Source: Streptosporangiales bacterium
GTDB taxonomy: Bacteria > Actinomycetota > Actinomycetes > Streptosporangiales > WHSR01
Direction of reading: 5' to 3'
DNA length: 36,325 nt
NCBI GenBank assembly: GCA_009379995.1
Contig: WHSR01000060.1
Coordinates: 1 to 36,325 of the forward strand
Shown here piece after piece: positions 23,282 through 31,301 of the stretch (its first letter is position 1; every line of letters starts with the position of its first letter). The notes under the pieces were generated by a model, which saw only the letters and a program-made list of their open reading frames with translations, was not told the origin of the DNA and searched no databases. Both the position numbers and the translations under genes were made by a program.

Positions 23282-25996
23282 TCAGCCGACCGAGGAGTAC
23301 GCGACGACGCCGCGACGCATCGCCGCGATGGCCGCGCGGGCAGTCCGGTGCAGCCGGCTGTCTTCGTCGGTGGCGTCGCCGATCTGGCCGAGCATGTCGA
23401 GGAGCTGCTTGGTCCAGCGTACGAAGTCGCCGGCGGGCAGATCGTTGTCACGGAGGACTATGTCGAGCAGGTGTCCGGAGGCCCAGCGGTAGGCCGCCCA
23501 CGCGAAGCCCAGATCGGGCTCGCGGAGGAACGACAGCCGGTGCTCCTTTTCCACCTCGTCGAGCTCGCCCCACAGCCGCACCATCTCCGCGAGGGTGTCC
23601 TGTACCCGGCCGCCGGGGACCTTCGGCGGACGACCGTCGTCAGGCTGACGCGACTCGTACACCAGCGCCGACACACAGGCGGCGAGCTCGGCGGCGCCAA
23701 GGTCCTCCCACAGACCGCCGCGCAGACACTCGGCGGTCAGCAGGTCCAGCTCGGTGTAGAGCTGAGCGAGTCGGCGGCCCTCCTCGGTGACCGTCTCGCC
23801 GTCGAGGTAGCCGAGCTGCTCCAGGACGGCGCAGACCCGATCGAAGGTCCGGGCGATGACGTGCGAGCGGCCCTGGACTCTGCGTTGCAGCCCGTCCGTC
23901 TCGCGGCGTAGCCGGAAGTACCGTTCCGCCCACCGGGCGTGGTCCTCCCGTTCGTCGCAGCCGTGGCACGGGTGCTGCCGGATCTCCCGTCGCAACCGCG
24001 CTATCTCCGGGTCCTCCCCTTGGGCGTCCCGGACCCGGGGCGGCGGACCGAGTTCCCGGTCGGCCAGCTTGTTGCGCAGCGTGGAGGCCAGATCCCGCCG
24101 CGCCTGCGGCGAGCGCGGGTGGAACGACTTCGGGATGCGGAGCCGGTCGATGGTCTGGATGGGCACCGGAACGTCGGTGATGTTGATCCTCTTCACCTGA
24201 CGCCTCATGGTGAGGACGGTGGGGCACGGGTCCCCGCGCGTGGTACGGCCACCGTCGATGACCACCGCGACGCCCGCGCGACGCCCGGCCGGGACGCGGA
24301 TGACGTCGCCCCGGCGAAGTTCCTCCAGGGAGCGAGCCGCCGCGGCCCGCCGGGCGGCTCCACGCTCCCGCGCGAGCTCGGACTCCCGATCGGAGATCGC
24401 CCGCCGCAGCCCGGCGTACTCCTCGAAGTCACCGAGATGGCAGGTCATGGCCGTCCGGTAGCCCTCGAGGGCCTCCTCGTTGCGCCGCAACTGGCGGGCC
24501 AGACCCACCACCGCCCGGTCGGCCTGGAACTGCGCGAACGACGCCTCCAGCAGGCTGCGGGCCCGCTTCCGGCTGACCTGGCCGAGCAGGTTGACGGCCA
24601 TGTTGTAGGACGGTCGGAAGCTGGAGTTCAGCGGGTACGTCCGGGTGCTGGCGAGCCCGGCCACGGCGAGCGGGTCGACGCCGGGCTGCCAGATCACCAC
24701 CGCGTGCCCCTCGACGTCGATACCGCGCCGGCCGGCCCTCCCGGTGAGCTGGGTGTACTCGCCCGGCGTGAGGTCGGCGTGCGTCTCGCCGTTCCACTTG
24801 TCGAGCCGCTCGATGACCACCGACCGTGCCGGCATGTTGATGCCGAGGGCGAGCGTCTCCGTCGCGAACACCGCCTTGACCAGTCCGCGGACGAACAGCT
24901 CCTCGACGACCTCCTTGAACGTCGGCAGCATGCCCGCGTGATGGGCCGCGACGCCGCGCTCCAGCCCGGCGACCCACTGGTCGTAGCCGAGGACCGCGAG
25001 GTCCTCGTCGGGGATGTCCGCGCACCGGCGTTCCACGTGCGCGAGGATCTCTTCGCGTTCCTCGGTGGTGGTGAGCCACAGGCCGGCGTAGAGGCATTGC
25101 AGGGCCGCCGCATCGCAGCCCGCCCGGCTGAAGATGAACGTGATGGCGGGCAACAGGCCGGCGGCGTCGAGCCGCTCGACCACCTCGACCCGGTTCGGCA
25201 CCCGAACCCGCCGCGGCCGGTAGCCGCCGCGGCGGGGCCGGCGATGCCGGTCCCGGGCGAGCCGGGCGTCGTCCCGGGCGATCTGCAGCAGGGCGGGGTT
25301 GACCTTGGTGTGCTCGTCGTCGACGAACAGGTCGTACAGGCGGTTGCCGGCGAGCATGTGCTGCCACAGCGGGACCGGGCGGTGCTCCTCGACGATGACC
25401 TCTGTGTGGCCGCGGACCGTCTGCAGCCACTCGCCGAACTCCTCGGCGTTGCTCACCGTGGCGGATAGCGCGACGAGCCGTACCGCCTCGGGCAGGTGGA
25501 TGATGACTTCCTCCCAGACCCCGCCGCGGAACCGGTCCGAGAGGTAGTGCACCTCGTCGAAGACGACGTGGCCCAGCCCGCGCAGCGTTGGGGAGCCCGC
25601 GTAGAGCATGTTGCGCAGCACCTCTGTCGTCATCACGACGAGAGGCGCTTCCCCGTTGACGCTGTTGTCGCCGGTGAGCAGGCCCACCATCGACGAGCCG
25701 TATCGGCTCACCAGGTCGGCGTACTTCTGGTTCGACAGCGCCTTGATCGGCGTTGTGTAGAAGCACTTCTGGCCCTCCTGGAGGGCCAGGTGGACGGCGA
25801 ACTCACCGACGACCGTCTTGCCGGATCCGGTCGGCGCCGCGACGAGCACGCCCTTGCCGTCCTCCAGCGCGCTGCAGGCCTCGATCTGGAACGGATCGAG
25901 GCCGAACGGGTACAGCTCGCGGAACGAGGACAACGCCGTACGGGACTCGGCCTGGCGCCGCCGGAACGTGGCGTACCGCTCGGCGGGCGTTGTCAT
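23282..25996 (-). CDS. DEVH-box RNA helicase, HelY/Mtr4-like
   Basis: 904 residues. The superfamily-2 motifs are FQIEACSALEDGKGVLVAAP ending in Walker A APTGSGKT (54-61), TPIKALSNQKYADL, DEVH in VVFDEVHYLSDRFRGG, LSATVSNAEEFGEWL, and motif VI TQLTGRAGRRGID. A helicase C-domain with FATETLALGINMPARSVVIE precedes a long beta-barrel/stalk-like insert and a C-terminal DSHCT domain (residues about 735-900: ELDLLTAECLRGGLW, FAWAAYRWASGHLLDIVL, DFVRWTKQLLDMLGQI). It is the actinobacterial HelY type, related to Ski2/Mtr4, with a probable role in RNA or nucleic-acid turnover. ATG 25996 lies 6 nt after TAACCT (26008-26003), indicating a leaderless start. The CxHxC-like cluster HPCHGCDEREDH (about 675) may bind metal. 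Confidence 0.93.
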   Translation of the reverse strand: MTTPAERYATFRRRQAESRTALSSFRELYPFGLDPFQIEACSALEDGKGVLVAAPTGSGKTVVGEFAVHLALQEGQKCFYTTPIKALSNQKYADLVSRYGSSMVGLLTGDNSVNGEAPLVVMTTEVLRNMLYAGSPTLRGLGHVVFDEVHYLSDRFRGGVWEEVIIHLPEAVRLVALSATVSNAEEFGEWLQTVRGHTEVIVEEHRPVPLWQHMLAGNRLYDLFVDDEHTKVNPALLQIARDDARLARDRHRRPRRGGYRPRRVRVPNRVEVVERLDAAGLLPAITFIFSRAGCDAAALQCLYAGLWLTTTEEREEILAHVERRCADIPDEDLAVLGYDQWVAGLERGVAAHHAGMLPTFKEVVEELFVRGLVKAVFATETLALGINMPARSVVIERLDKWNGETHADLTPGEYTQLTGRAGRRGIDVEGHAVVIWQPGVDPLAVAGLASTRTYPLNSSFRPSYNMAVNLLGQVSRKRARSLLEASFAQFQADRAVVGLARQLRRNEEALEGYRTAMTCHLGDFEEYAGLRRAISDRESELARERGAARRAAAARSLEELRRGDVIRVPAGRRAGVAVVIDGGRTTRGDPCPTVLTMRRQVKRINITDVPVPIQTIDRLRIPKSFHPRSPQARRDLASTLRNKLADRELGPPPRVRDAQGEDPEIARLRREIRQHPCHGCDEREDHARWAERYFRLRRETDGLQRRVQGRSHVIARTFDRVCAVLEQLGYLDGETVTEEGRRLAQLYTELDLLTAECLRGGLWEDLGAAELAACVSALVYESRQPDDGRPPKVPGGRVQDTLAEMVRLWGELDEVEKEHRLSFLREPDLGFAWAAYRWASGHLLDIVLRDNDLPAGDFVRWTKQLLDMLGQIGDATDEDSRLHRTARAAIAAMRRGVVAYSSVG

Positions 25997-26012
25997 ACCG
26001 CCAGGTTAGACG

Positions 26013-26906
26013 TTACTCGGCGTCAGCTATTCCAGGAGGCACGAAGACACGCAGCGCACCCTGCACCGCCTCGCAGGTGAGCGGCAATCCAGCCAGCCGC
26101 TCGCCGGCGGTGTAGGCGGTGAGACCAGGGGCGGCGATCGACACCGTACGCGCCCGCCTGGCCGTCACCCGCGGATAGCGCAGATGCCAGCCCCGGTACA
26201 CCAGCGGGAAGAGGCAGGCGACCTCGACGCGGGAGACGTGCAGCACCACGACGTCGAGCAGTCCGTCGTCGAGTTGGGCGTCCGGGCATATCCGCATCCC
26301 GGTGCCGTACGTGCTGGAGTTGCCGACCGCTACGAGCATCGCGTCGGTCCGCCACTCCTCCCCGTCGAGCTCCAGCGTGAACGGTACCGGCCGGAACTTG
26401 GGCAGCTCGGCGGCGAGCGCGGCGAGGTAGCGTACGTGACCGGGTATGCGGTGCAGCCTGCCGGCGCGTTCGCTGACCACCGCGTCCAGGCCGCAGCTCA
26501 CGACGTTGCTGAACCACTGATCACCGCAGCGCCCGGCGTCGATGGCGCGGGTGACGCCGCCGAGGATCACGTCGACGGCGCGCGGCGGGTCACCGAGCGG
26601 GATACCGAGAACGCGGGCGAGATCGTTGGCTGTGCCCGCGGGCACTATGCCGAGCGGGATACCGGTCTCGGCGAGAGCCTGGACCGCGAGGTGGATCAGC
26701 CCGTCTCCGCCGAGCGCCACCAGCGCGTCAGGCCTGTCAGCGACCGCGGCGCGGGCAAGGTCGGCAGCCTCGGCCGCGTCCCGCCCCTGTACGACGCGTA
26801 CCTCGGCTCCGCCGTCGCGCAGCCGCTCGACGGCCGGCCCGAGAACGCGAAGCCCCCTGCCTCCACCCGACGTCGGGTTGACGAGAAGATCGACACGGCG
26901 CGCCAC
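26013..26906 (-). CDS. Diacylglycerol/lipid kinase family protein (DagK catalytic domain)
   Basis: 297 residues. The ATP-binding DAGK catalytic fold is shown by VDLLVNPTSGGGRG, LVALGGDGLIHLA (GGDG at 66-69) and GIVPAGTANDLARVLGIP (GTAND at 91-95). The C-terminal beta-sandwich includes MLVAVGNSSTYGTGMRICPDAQLDDGLLDVVV. It phosphorylates diacylglycerol or a related lipid at the membrane; sphingosine/YegS-like substrates are alternatives. The GTG at 26906 follows the tatC stop by 11 nt. A TAGGTT hexamer at 26920-26915, which begins with the tatC stop codon TAG, lies 8 nt before the GTG and could drive a separate leaderless transcript. Confidence 0.9.
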   Translation of the reverse strand: MARRVDLLVNPTSGGGRGLRVLGPAVERLRDGGAEVRVVQGRDAAEAADLARAAVADRPDALVALGGDGLIHLAVQALAETGIPLGIVPAGTANDLARVLGIPLGDPPRAVDVILGGVTRAIDAGRCGDQWFSNVVSCGLDAVVSERAGRLHRIPGHVRYLAALAAELPKFRPVPFTLELDGEEWRTDAMLVAVGNSSTYGTGMRICPDAQLDDGLLDVVVLHVSRVEVACLFPLVYRGWHLRYPRVTARRARTVSIAAPGLTAYTAGERLAGLPLTCEAVQGALRVFVPPGIADAE

Positions 26907-26917
26907 GAACCGCCAAC

Positions 26918-27790
26918 CTAGCGCCTGTCGTCCTCCAGGCCATAGGACTCGTCGAGATCCAGCGGCGACGCCTCGTCGTCGGACAGCTCCGCGTAGGGCG
27001 AGGCCGCCTCCCGGGCCGCCTTGCGCCGGTCGTGGATGCGGGCGATCTGCCCGGCGATCTCGAAGAGGATGATCATCGGGACGCCGAGGGCCAGCATGGA
27101 GAACGGATCACCGCTCGGCGTCGCGACCGCCGCGAACACGAACGCACCGAAGATGATCATCCGCCGCCATCTCGCTATGCGCTCGTAGCTCAGTATCCCG
27201 GCGAGGTTCAACATCAGTACGAGTAGCGGTAGCTCGAACGAGACGCCGAAGACGATCAGCATCCTCGTGACGAAGCTGAGGTAGTCGTCGATCCCGATGA
27301 GCAGGTTGGCGTCTTGGGGCGCAAACGACAGGAGGATCGCCAGCCCCTTGTCGAGAACGAAGTAGGCCAGCGCCGCTCCGCCGAAGAAGAGCGGGATCGC
27401 CGTACCGAGGAAGGCGACAGTCCACCGGCGCTCGTTGCGGTGCAGCCCCGGAGTAACGAAGGCCCAGAGCTGATACAGCCAAATCGGCGAGGAGAGGACG
27501 ACGCCGACGATGAGCGCGACCTTCAGCCGGATAAGGAAGGAGGCAAAGATCCGGAAGATGCCGAGTTTGCAGCCCCCGTCCGGATCCTGGGCGATCGGGA
27601 GCTGACAGTACGGGTCCTGGAGGACCGCCCAAATGGGCTCGAAGAAGACGAAGCCGACGATCACCCCAAGGACGAGGCCGATGACGGTGCGAAGCAGCCG
27701 GCTGCGCAGCTCGCGGATGTGCTCGACGAGCGGCATCCGCCCCTCGGGGTTGTTGTCGGCGCTCCGGCGCCGAGGCTTGATCGTGACCAT
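26918..27790 (-). CDS. tatC: Sec-independent protein translocase subunit TatC
   Basis: 290 residues with six hydrophobic helices. Family motifs are MPLVEHIRELRSRLLRTVIG (the TatC N-terminal 'HL.ELR.R' signature), FVFFEPIWAVLQDPYC, SSPIWLYQLWAFVTPGLHRNER, GTAIPLFFGGAALAYFVL and the acidic loop region FEL-LVLMLNLAGIL. The cytosolic C-terminal tail (about 55 residues, ending EDDRR) is longer than in E. coli but common in Actinobacteria. TatC recognises the twin-arginine signal and forms the receptor complex with TatA/B. ATG 27790 lies 33 nt after the tatA stop, as expected for a tatAC unit. Confidence 0.95.
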   Translation of the reverse strand: MVTIKPRRRSADNNPEGRMPLVEHIRELRSRLLRTVIGLVLGVIVGFVFFEPIWAVLQDPYCQLPIAQDPDGGCKLGIFRIFASFLIRLKVALIVGVVLSSPIWLYQLWAFVTPGLHRNERRWTVAFLGTAIPLFFGGAALAYFVLDKGLAILLSFAPQDANLLIGIDDYLSFVTRMLIVFGVSFELPLLVLMLNLAGILSYERIARWRRMIIFGAFVFAAVATPSGDPFSMLALGVPMIILFEIAGQIARIHDRRKAAREAASPYAELSDDEASPLDLDESYGLEDDRR

Positions 27791-27823
27791 CCCGCTCTAC
27801 CCGCACACGCTCCCGGCGGAGGA

Positions 27824-28108
27824 TCAGCGGGTGTCTCGGGTGCGCTCGGTCTCACCGAGCGGCTGACCGTTCACGGTCGTGCGGTCCCCGGGTGGAAGCT
27901 CCTGCGGCTGGCTTGCTTGCGGACGTTGCTGCGAGGCTTGCTCCGGCTTCTCTTCCTCTTCCTCGCCGCCCATCTTCTTGGTCTCCGCCTTGAAGATGCG
28001 CATCGAGCGGCCCAGCGACCGCGCCGCGTCCGGCATCTTCTTCGCACCGAACAGCAGCATGATGACGACGGCGATGATGATCAGCTCGGTGGGTCCCAGG
28101 TTGGGCAT
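27824..28108 (-). CDS. tatA: Sec-independent protein translocase subunit TatA
   Basis: 94 residues. A single N-terminal membrane helix (GPTELIIIAVVIMLLFGAKK) is followed by the FGAKKMPDAARSLGRSMRIF hinge and amphipathic helix. An acidic tract (EEEEEK) and a polar Gln/Pro/Arg-rich tail come last. The Phe-Gly hinge and the Pro/Leu/Gly pattern are diagnostic for TatA/E. It is a pore-forming component of the twin-arginine export pathway. AGAGGA precedes the ATG. It lies directly upstream of tatC on the same strand; no tatB is seen here, and in many Actinobacteria tatB is elsewhere. Confidence 0.95.
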   Translation of the reverse strand: MPNLGPTELIIIAVVIMLLFGAKKMPDAARSLGRSMRIFKAETKKMGGEEEEEKPEQASQQRPQASQPQELPPGDRTTVNGQPLGETERTRDTR

Positions 28109-28145
28109 GGTGGCATCCTCTGCGACGGTGTCTTCAGGCAGATAG

Positions 28146-28170
28146 TACGCCCCCCGGTGAGCCGGGCGTA
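28146..28170 (-). terminator. Imperfect hairpin between the small membrane gene and tatA
   Basis: A nine-base-pair stem with a 3-nt bulge (TACGCC...CGG paired with CCGGGCGTA) lies 4 nt after the stop of the 62-residue gene on the minus strand. It could terminate or attenuate read-through into tatA. No U-tract is present. Confidence 0.35.
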
Positions 28171-28174
28171 AACA

Positions 28175-28363
28175 TCACTCATGCGGGCAGCGGACATGGT
28201 CTGTCGCCTGCTCCAACGCCAGCAGGCTCGGCTCCAGCCGTTCCTCGGTGCGGCGCACCTCGCGACCAAGCTCCCGGACGGCCCGGAACACACGCAGTCC
28301 GCAGACCGCCAGCACGGCAAGGCCGGCGACCGCGAGGATTACGTACGCCAGAACCCACGGCAC
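28175..28363 (-). CDS. Small single-helix membrane protein upstream of tatA
   Basis: 62 residues: an N-terminal membrane helix (residues about 3-25, PWVLAYVILAVAGLAVLAVC) followed by a charged amphipathic helix (FRAVRELGREVRRTEERLEPSLLALEQATD) likely to form a coiled coil. A small protein of this type commonly precedes tatA in Actinobacteria. GTG 28363 lies 6 nt after TAGGGT (28375-28370), consistent with a leaderless transcript. Function unknown. In the usual actinobacterial order the pafB/pafC regulators lie upstream; they are not here. Confidence 0.75.
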   Translation of the reverse strand: MPWVLAYVILAVAGLAVLAVCGLRVFRAVRELGREVRRTEERLEPSLLALEQATDHVRCPHE

Positions 28364-28543
28364 GGACCGACCCTAACGGAAAATCGATACGCCGTGCCGT
28401 CCCCTCCGTTGGTTCTCACACGGGCGGGCCACGGCCCCGCCAGCTCCCCTGTTACAACCCCGACGGGACCGGCCCCGCACCCGTTGATCCGGCAAAAGCC
28501 GAGACCGATTGAGATTCCGGTTAGGTGACGCACCGGAGGCGCA

Positions 28544-28706
28544 CATGGTTGTCAACGACCCCGAGATTCCTGACTTCCAGCCAGATATATGGTCCGGCGA
28601 CACCGGTCCCGGCGAAGGACCCACGTCAGACCAGCCCGCCGTCGGCGCGGAGGTTCTGCCCGGTCAGCCACCCACCGTCCAGGCCGACGAGGAACGCCAC
28701 TACTGA
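28544..28706 (+). CDS. Possible 53-residue small protein, unrecognised
   Basis: ATG 28544 follows GGAGG by 6 nt. The predicted peptide MVVNDPEIPDFQPDIWSGDT is acidic and Pro/Gly-rich; it ends in ADEERHY. Its last 81 bases run antisense to the 3' end of the SDR remnant. It could be a genuine small gene, the beginning of a gene truncated by the rearrangement, or chance. The Shine-Dalgarno is the only positive evidence. Confidence 0.25.
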
Positions 28707-29343
28707 CGCGATGTCGGCGGGCCGCCCGAGCCGGCCGAGTGGAGTCATCTGGGCGACGCCCTGCAGCGCCTCCTCCGGTACGGCGCCGCGCAGCAAGTCG
28801 GTGTCTGTGGGACCGGGTGAGACGGTGTTGACGGTGATCCCGCGCTCACCGAGTTCCTGGGTGGCCACCCGGGTGAACTGCTCGACCGCTGCCTTGCTGG
28901 CCGCGTACACGGCCTCTCCGGGGGTCGCGTACGCGGTGCTCATCGTGGACAGGGTGACGATCCGCCCGCCGTCGCGCAGCCGCCGGATGGCGTGCTGGAT
29001 GGCGAAGAACACGCTCTTGGCGTTGACGGCCATCACCCGGTCGTACTCGGCCTCGGTCACCTCGGCGATCGGCGTCCCGGTCGGCACACCGGCGTTGTTG
29101 ACCAGGATGTCCAGGCCGACGATGCCAAGCCGGGCGAAATGCTGGTCGACGGCGGCGAACAGCCGCTCGACCTGAGCGGGCTCGCTCAGGTCGGCCCGTA
29201 CCGCCCGGGCCCAGCCACCGGCCGTCTCGACCTCCGCCACTACCTGCTTCGCGGCCGCCTCGTTGGTCGCGTAGGTGAACACGACCGCGGCGCCGTCGGC
29301 GGCCAGCCGCCGCACGATCGCCCGCCCGATGCCCCGCGACCTG
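28626..29343 (-). pseudogene. Short-chain dehydrogenase (SDR), 5' end deleted
   Basis: The body of an SDR is intact: RRLAADGAAVVFTYATNEAA, DILVNNAGVPTGTPIAEVTE, the catalytic Ser/Tyr/Lys segment LSTMSTAYATPGEAVYAASKAAVEQF, ITVNTVSPGPTDTDLL and the C-terminal WLTGQNLRADGG. At the 5' side only SRGIGRAIV of the TGGSRGIG cofactor motif remains, preceded by an in-frame TAG about 10 codons upstream with no normal start. GTG 29315 could initiate a 229-residue protein, but the first strand and part of the NAD(P) glycine motif would be missing. The break coincides with the 5' end of the truncated WYL regulator on the other strand (about 29332-29343). Confidence 0.75.
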
Positions 29344-29641
29344 CCCGACGGCGACCTCGCCGGCTACGTGTCCCGTGGCGTGGCGTCGATGGTCTGGAAG
29401 TACCGGGCACGGGCGCGACTGCACGCGCCGGCCGAGGCCGTGGCCGAGGGCCCTTCCGCCCTCCGTCCTTCTGGAGGCGGTTGACGAGCACACGTGTGTG
29501 CTCGAGATCGGTGCCGACACGCCCCACCTGCTCGCCATCTACCTGGGCGCGCTCGACGTCGACTTCGACGTGGATGAACCACCCGAACTCCTCGACCACC
29601 TCCGTAGGCTGGCCGACCGATACACACGTGCGGCGCAATGA
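29329..29641 (+). pseudogene. WYL/YafY-type transcriptional regulator, C-terminal remnant with frameshift
   Basis: The first frame reads PRDLPDGDLAGYVSRGVASM, VWKYRARARLHAPAEAVAE. After a GGGCCC run at 29448-29453 the sense continues in another frame as LPPSVLLEAVDEHTCVLEIG, ADTPHLLAIYLGALDVDF and DVDEPPELLDHLRRLADRY. Together these are the C-terminal part of the WYL ligand-binding region and WCX extension of YafY-like regulators. Removing one C restores the frame. The DNA-binding domain and most of the WYL domain (about 220 residues) are absent. It is the former divergent partner of the SDR. Confidence 0.75.
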
Positions 29642-29677
29642 CGCGACAGACCACCAGAGACGCGAAATGATCGAGGG

Positions 29678-30061
29678 CTACGGGAACACGACGTCTATCC
29701 CCCCGCCGCGCTCACAAACCCAGGTGTAGAGGTACGCAAGGCCGACCATGACCAGAAACTCGACAGCCATGAGGAAGACCATCTCGCCACCGGTGTCGGC
29801 GACCCGATGCGCCCGCCCTAGGGCGACCGAACAGCCCAGGAAGGCGAGGGCGATGATCGTGGCGGCGGGAATCCCGAGGATCCACGACAGCAGGTCTGGT
29901 ACGCCAAAGCTGACCAAACCCTGACGCCAGTACCGGAACGTGGTGATCAATGTGATCGTGATGGCGAAGAGCCCCACGAGGGCCGGTGCCGCGGCCCCGG
30001 TCTCGAAATCTTGCCGGGCGGTCACCGCGTCCGGCTCCGCCTCATCCCTGCGTTGGGCCAT
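29678..30061 (-). CDS. Membrane protein of unknown function
   Basis: 127 residues with three hydrophobic helices (about 27-43, 55-80 and 92-113). The N-terminus is polar and charged (MAQRRDEAEPDAVTARQDFE), and the tail CERGGGIDVVFP is short. No recognisable family motif. ATG 30061. It is on the same strand as the ring-opening amidohydrolase, 118 nt downstream of it, and could be co-transcribed, but nothing in the sequence ties it to that pathway. Confidence 0.5.
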   Translation of the reverse strand: MAQRRDEAEPDAVTARQDFETGAAAPALVGLFAITITLITTFRYWRQGLVSFGVPDLLSWILGIPAATIIALAFLGCSVALGRAHRVADTGGEMVFLMAVEFLVMVGLAYLYTWVCERGGGIDVVFP

Positions 30062-30179
30062 CTCACGACACCATCCCTGCCCTCCGGTTCCACCGTCTCA
30101 CGCGGCCCCGACCTAGGGAGTGCCCGTGAGGACCGTCAACCGGGCTGGGAGGCCTGCATCAATGGGAAGAAACGCGCCC

Positions 30180-31301
30180 TCAATCACCTAGGTCGACGAT
30201 CGCGGCGACCGTTCCCCCGCCCGCCGGGCCCTGGTGGACTGCGGCAACGGAGACGAAGACCGCGGGATCGCCGGTGACCGAGGCCACCACCCCGCCGACA
30301 CACGCCTTGATCTGGCGGTGCCAGTGCACGTCGGAGTCGTCGAGCATGATGTTGCGCCGGCCCCGTACCCGGCCGGTCGGATCGGCCTCACACTTCACGA
30401 AGACGTTGACGAGGCGTTCGCCGAGGTCGCTCGGGTGCGGTCGGTTCGGCAAGGACAGGCCGGCGCCGCGGATAGCCTCCCAGACGCCGTCGCCGTCGAG
30501 CGCGTCGCGCATGACCGCGTGCCCGATCCGGTACCGGCCGCCGATGCCCCGTACGTTGCCCACGACCACGATCTGGGCGCGATCGAGCTCCACACCGGAG
30601 GAACAGGACGCGACGGAGGAGTACAGCGACAGGTCCCGGTGAATCTGCTCGGGTCGCGGCATCTCGATCTCCGCCAACGCCGTACCGATGCCGAGGGCGG
30701 TGGTGGAGTTGGAGATGTCCATGGACTTGAGCGTGTCGTCGGTGACCACGTCGTTGCCCCGTGCGTGGGCGGCGCCGATCGTCTCCTGGGTGAGCAACGG
30801 GGTCTTGGTCTGTACGTAGTGGACGTCGGTGGGGTCGGAGATGCCGGCGGTCGTCATGGCCTCGCGCACGCCGTCGGCGACCTTCTCGATCATGGCGGGC
30901 CGCCCGATGTCCTCCGGCAGGATCTGCTCGCTCATCGCGACGCCCACCGAGATCCGCGGTTCGTCGGTACGCGGCACCCGGGCCGGATCGGCGGCCGCGA
31001 GGATCGTCGCGTGCGGGCTGAGCACGCCGTCGGTGCCTCCCGACCAGACGAGCGGGATCTGAGCGACCTCTTCGGGGCCGCGCGTGCCCTTCTCGACCAG
31101 CACGTCCCGGAACGCGCGGTCGGCGATGATCCGGGTGTAGTCGTTCACGCCGCCGTTGCCCTCGGTCTTGCCGATGACGGCGAGCACCCGGTCGGCGTCG
31201 ACGACCCCCTCGTCGATGAGCCTCGCCAGTCCGGACGCGTCGCGCACGTCCTCGATCGGCACCTTGCGTACCTCGACGGGATCGACCACTTCGTCCTCCA
31301 C
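30180..31301 (-). CDS. Ring-opening amidohydrolase, cyanuric acid hydrolase/barbiturase (AtzD/TrzD/Bar) family
   Basis: 373 residues with the internal threefold repeat of this rare family. Each repeat contributes one Lys-Ser pair. I read K45 (IGKTEGNGGVNDYTR) with S87 (VWSGGTDGVLSPH), K166 (VQTKTPLLTQE) with S235 (ASCSSGVELDRAQI), and K303 (NVFVKCEADPTG) with S351 (FVSVAAVHQGPAGGG). The C-terminal metal-site loop HQGPAGGG is present. Known members hydrolyse cyanuric acid (to carboxybiuret) or barbiturate (to ureidomalonate). Sequence alone does not choose between them, and there is no biuret hydrolase, allophanate hydrolase or ureidomalonase nearby. GTG 31301 overlaps the carbamate kinase stop by 1 nt, so the two are translationally coupled. 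That coupling suggests that carbamoyl or carbamate chemistry follows ring opening. Confidence 0.9.
   Translation of the reverse strand: MEDEVVDPVEVRKVPIEDVRDASGLARLIDEGVVDADRVLAVIGKTEGNGGVNDYTRIIADRAFRDVLVEKGTRGPEEVAQIPLVWSGGTDGVLSPHATILAAADPARVPRTDEPRISVGVAMSEQILPEDIGRPAMIEKVADGVREAMTTAGISDPTDVHYVQTKTPLLTQETIGAAHARGNDVVTDDTLKSMDISNSTTALGIGTALAEIEMPRPEQIHRDLSLYSSVASCSSGVELDRAQIVVVGNVRGIGGRYRIGHAVMRDALDGDGVWEAIRGAGLSLPNRPHPSDLGERLVNVFVKCEADPTGRVRGRRNIMLDDSDVHWHRQIKACVGGVVASVTGDPAVFVSVAAVHQGPAGGGTVAAIVDLGD

Noticed and set aside
29329..29641. The WYL fragment as the missing pafB/pafC gene
   Set aside because: It lies on the opposite strand from tatA, and its preserved motifs resemble stand-alone YafY-type regulators divergent from SDR genes.
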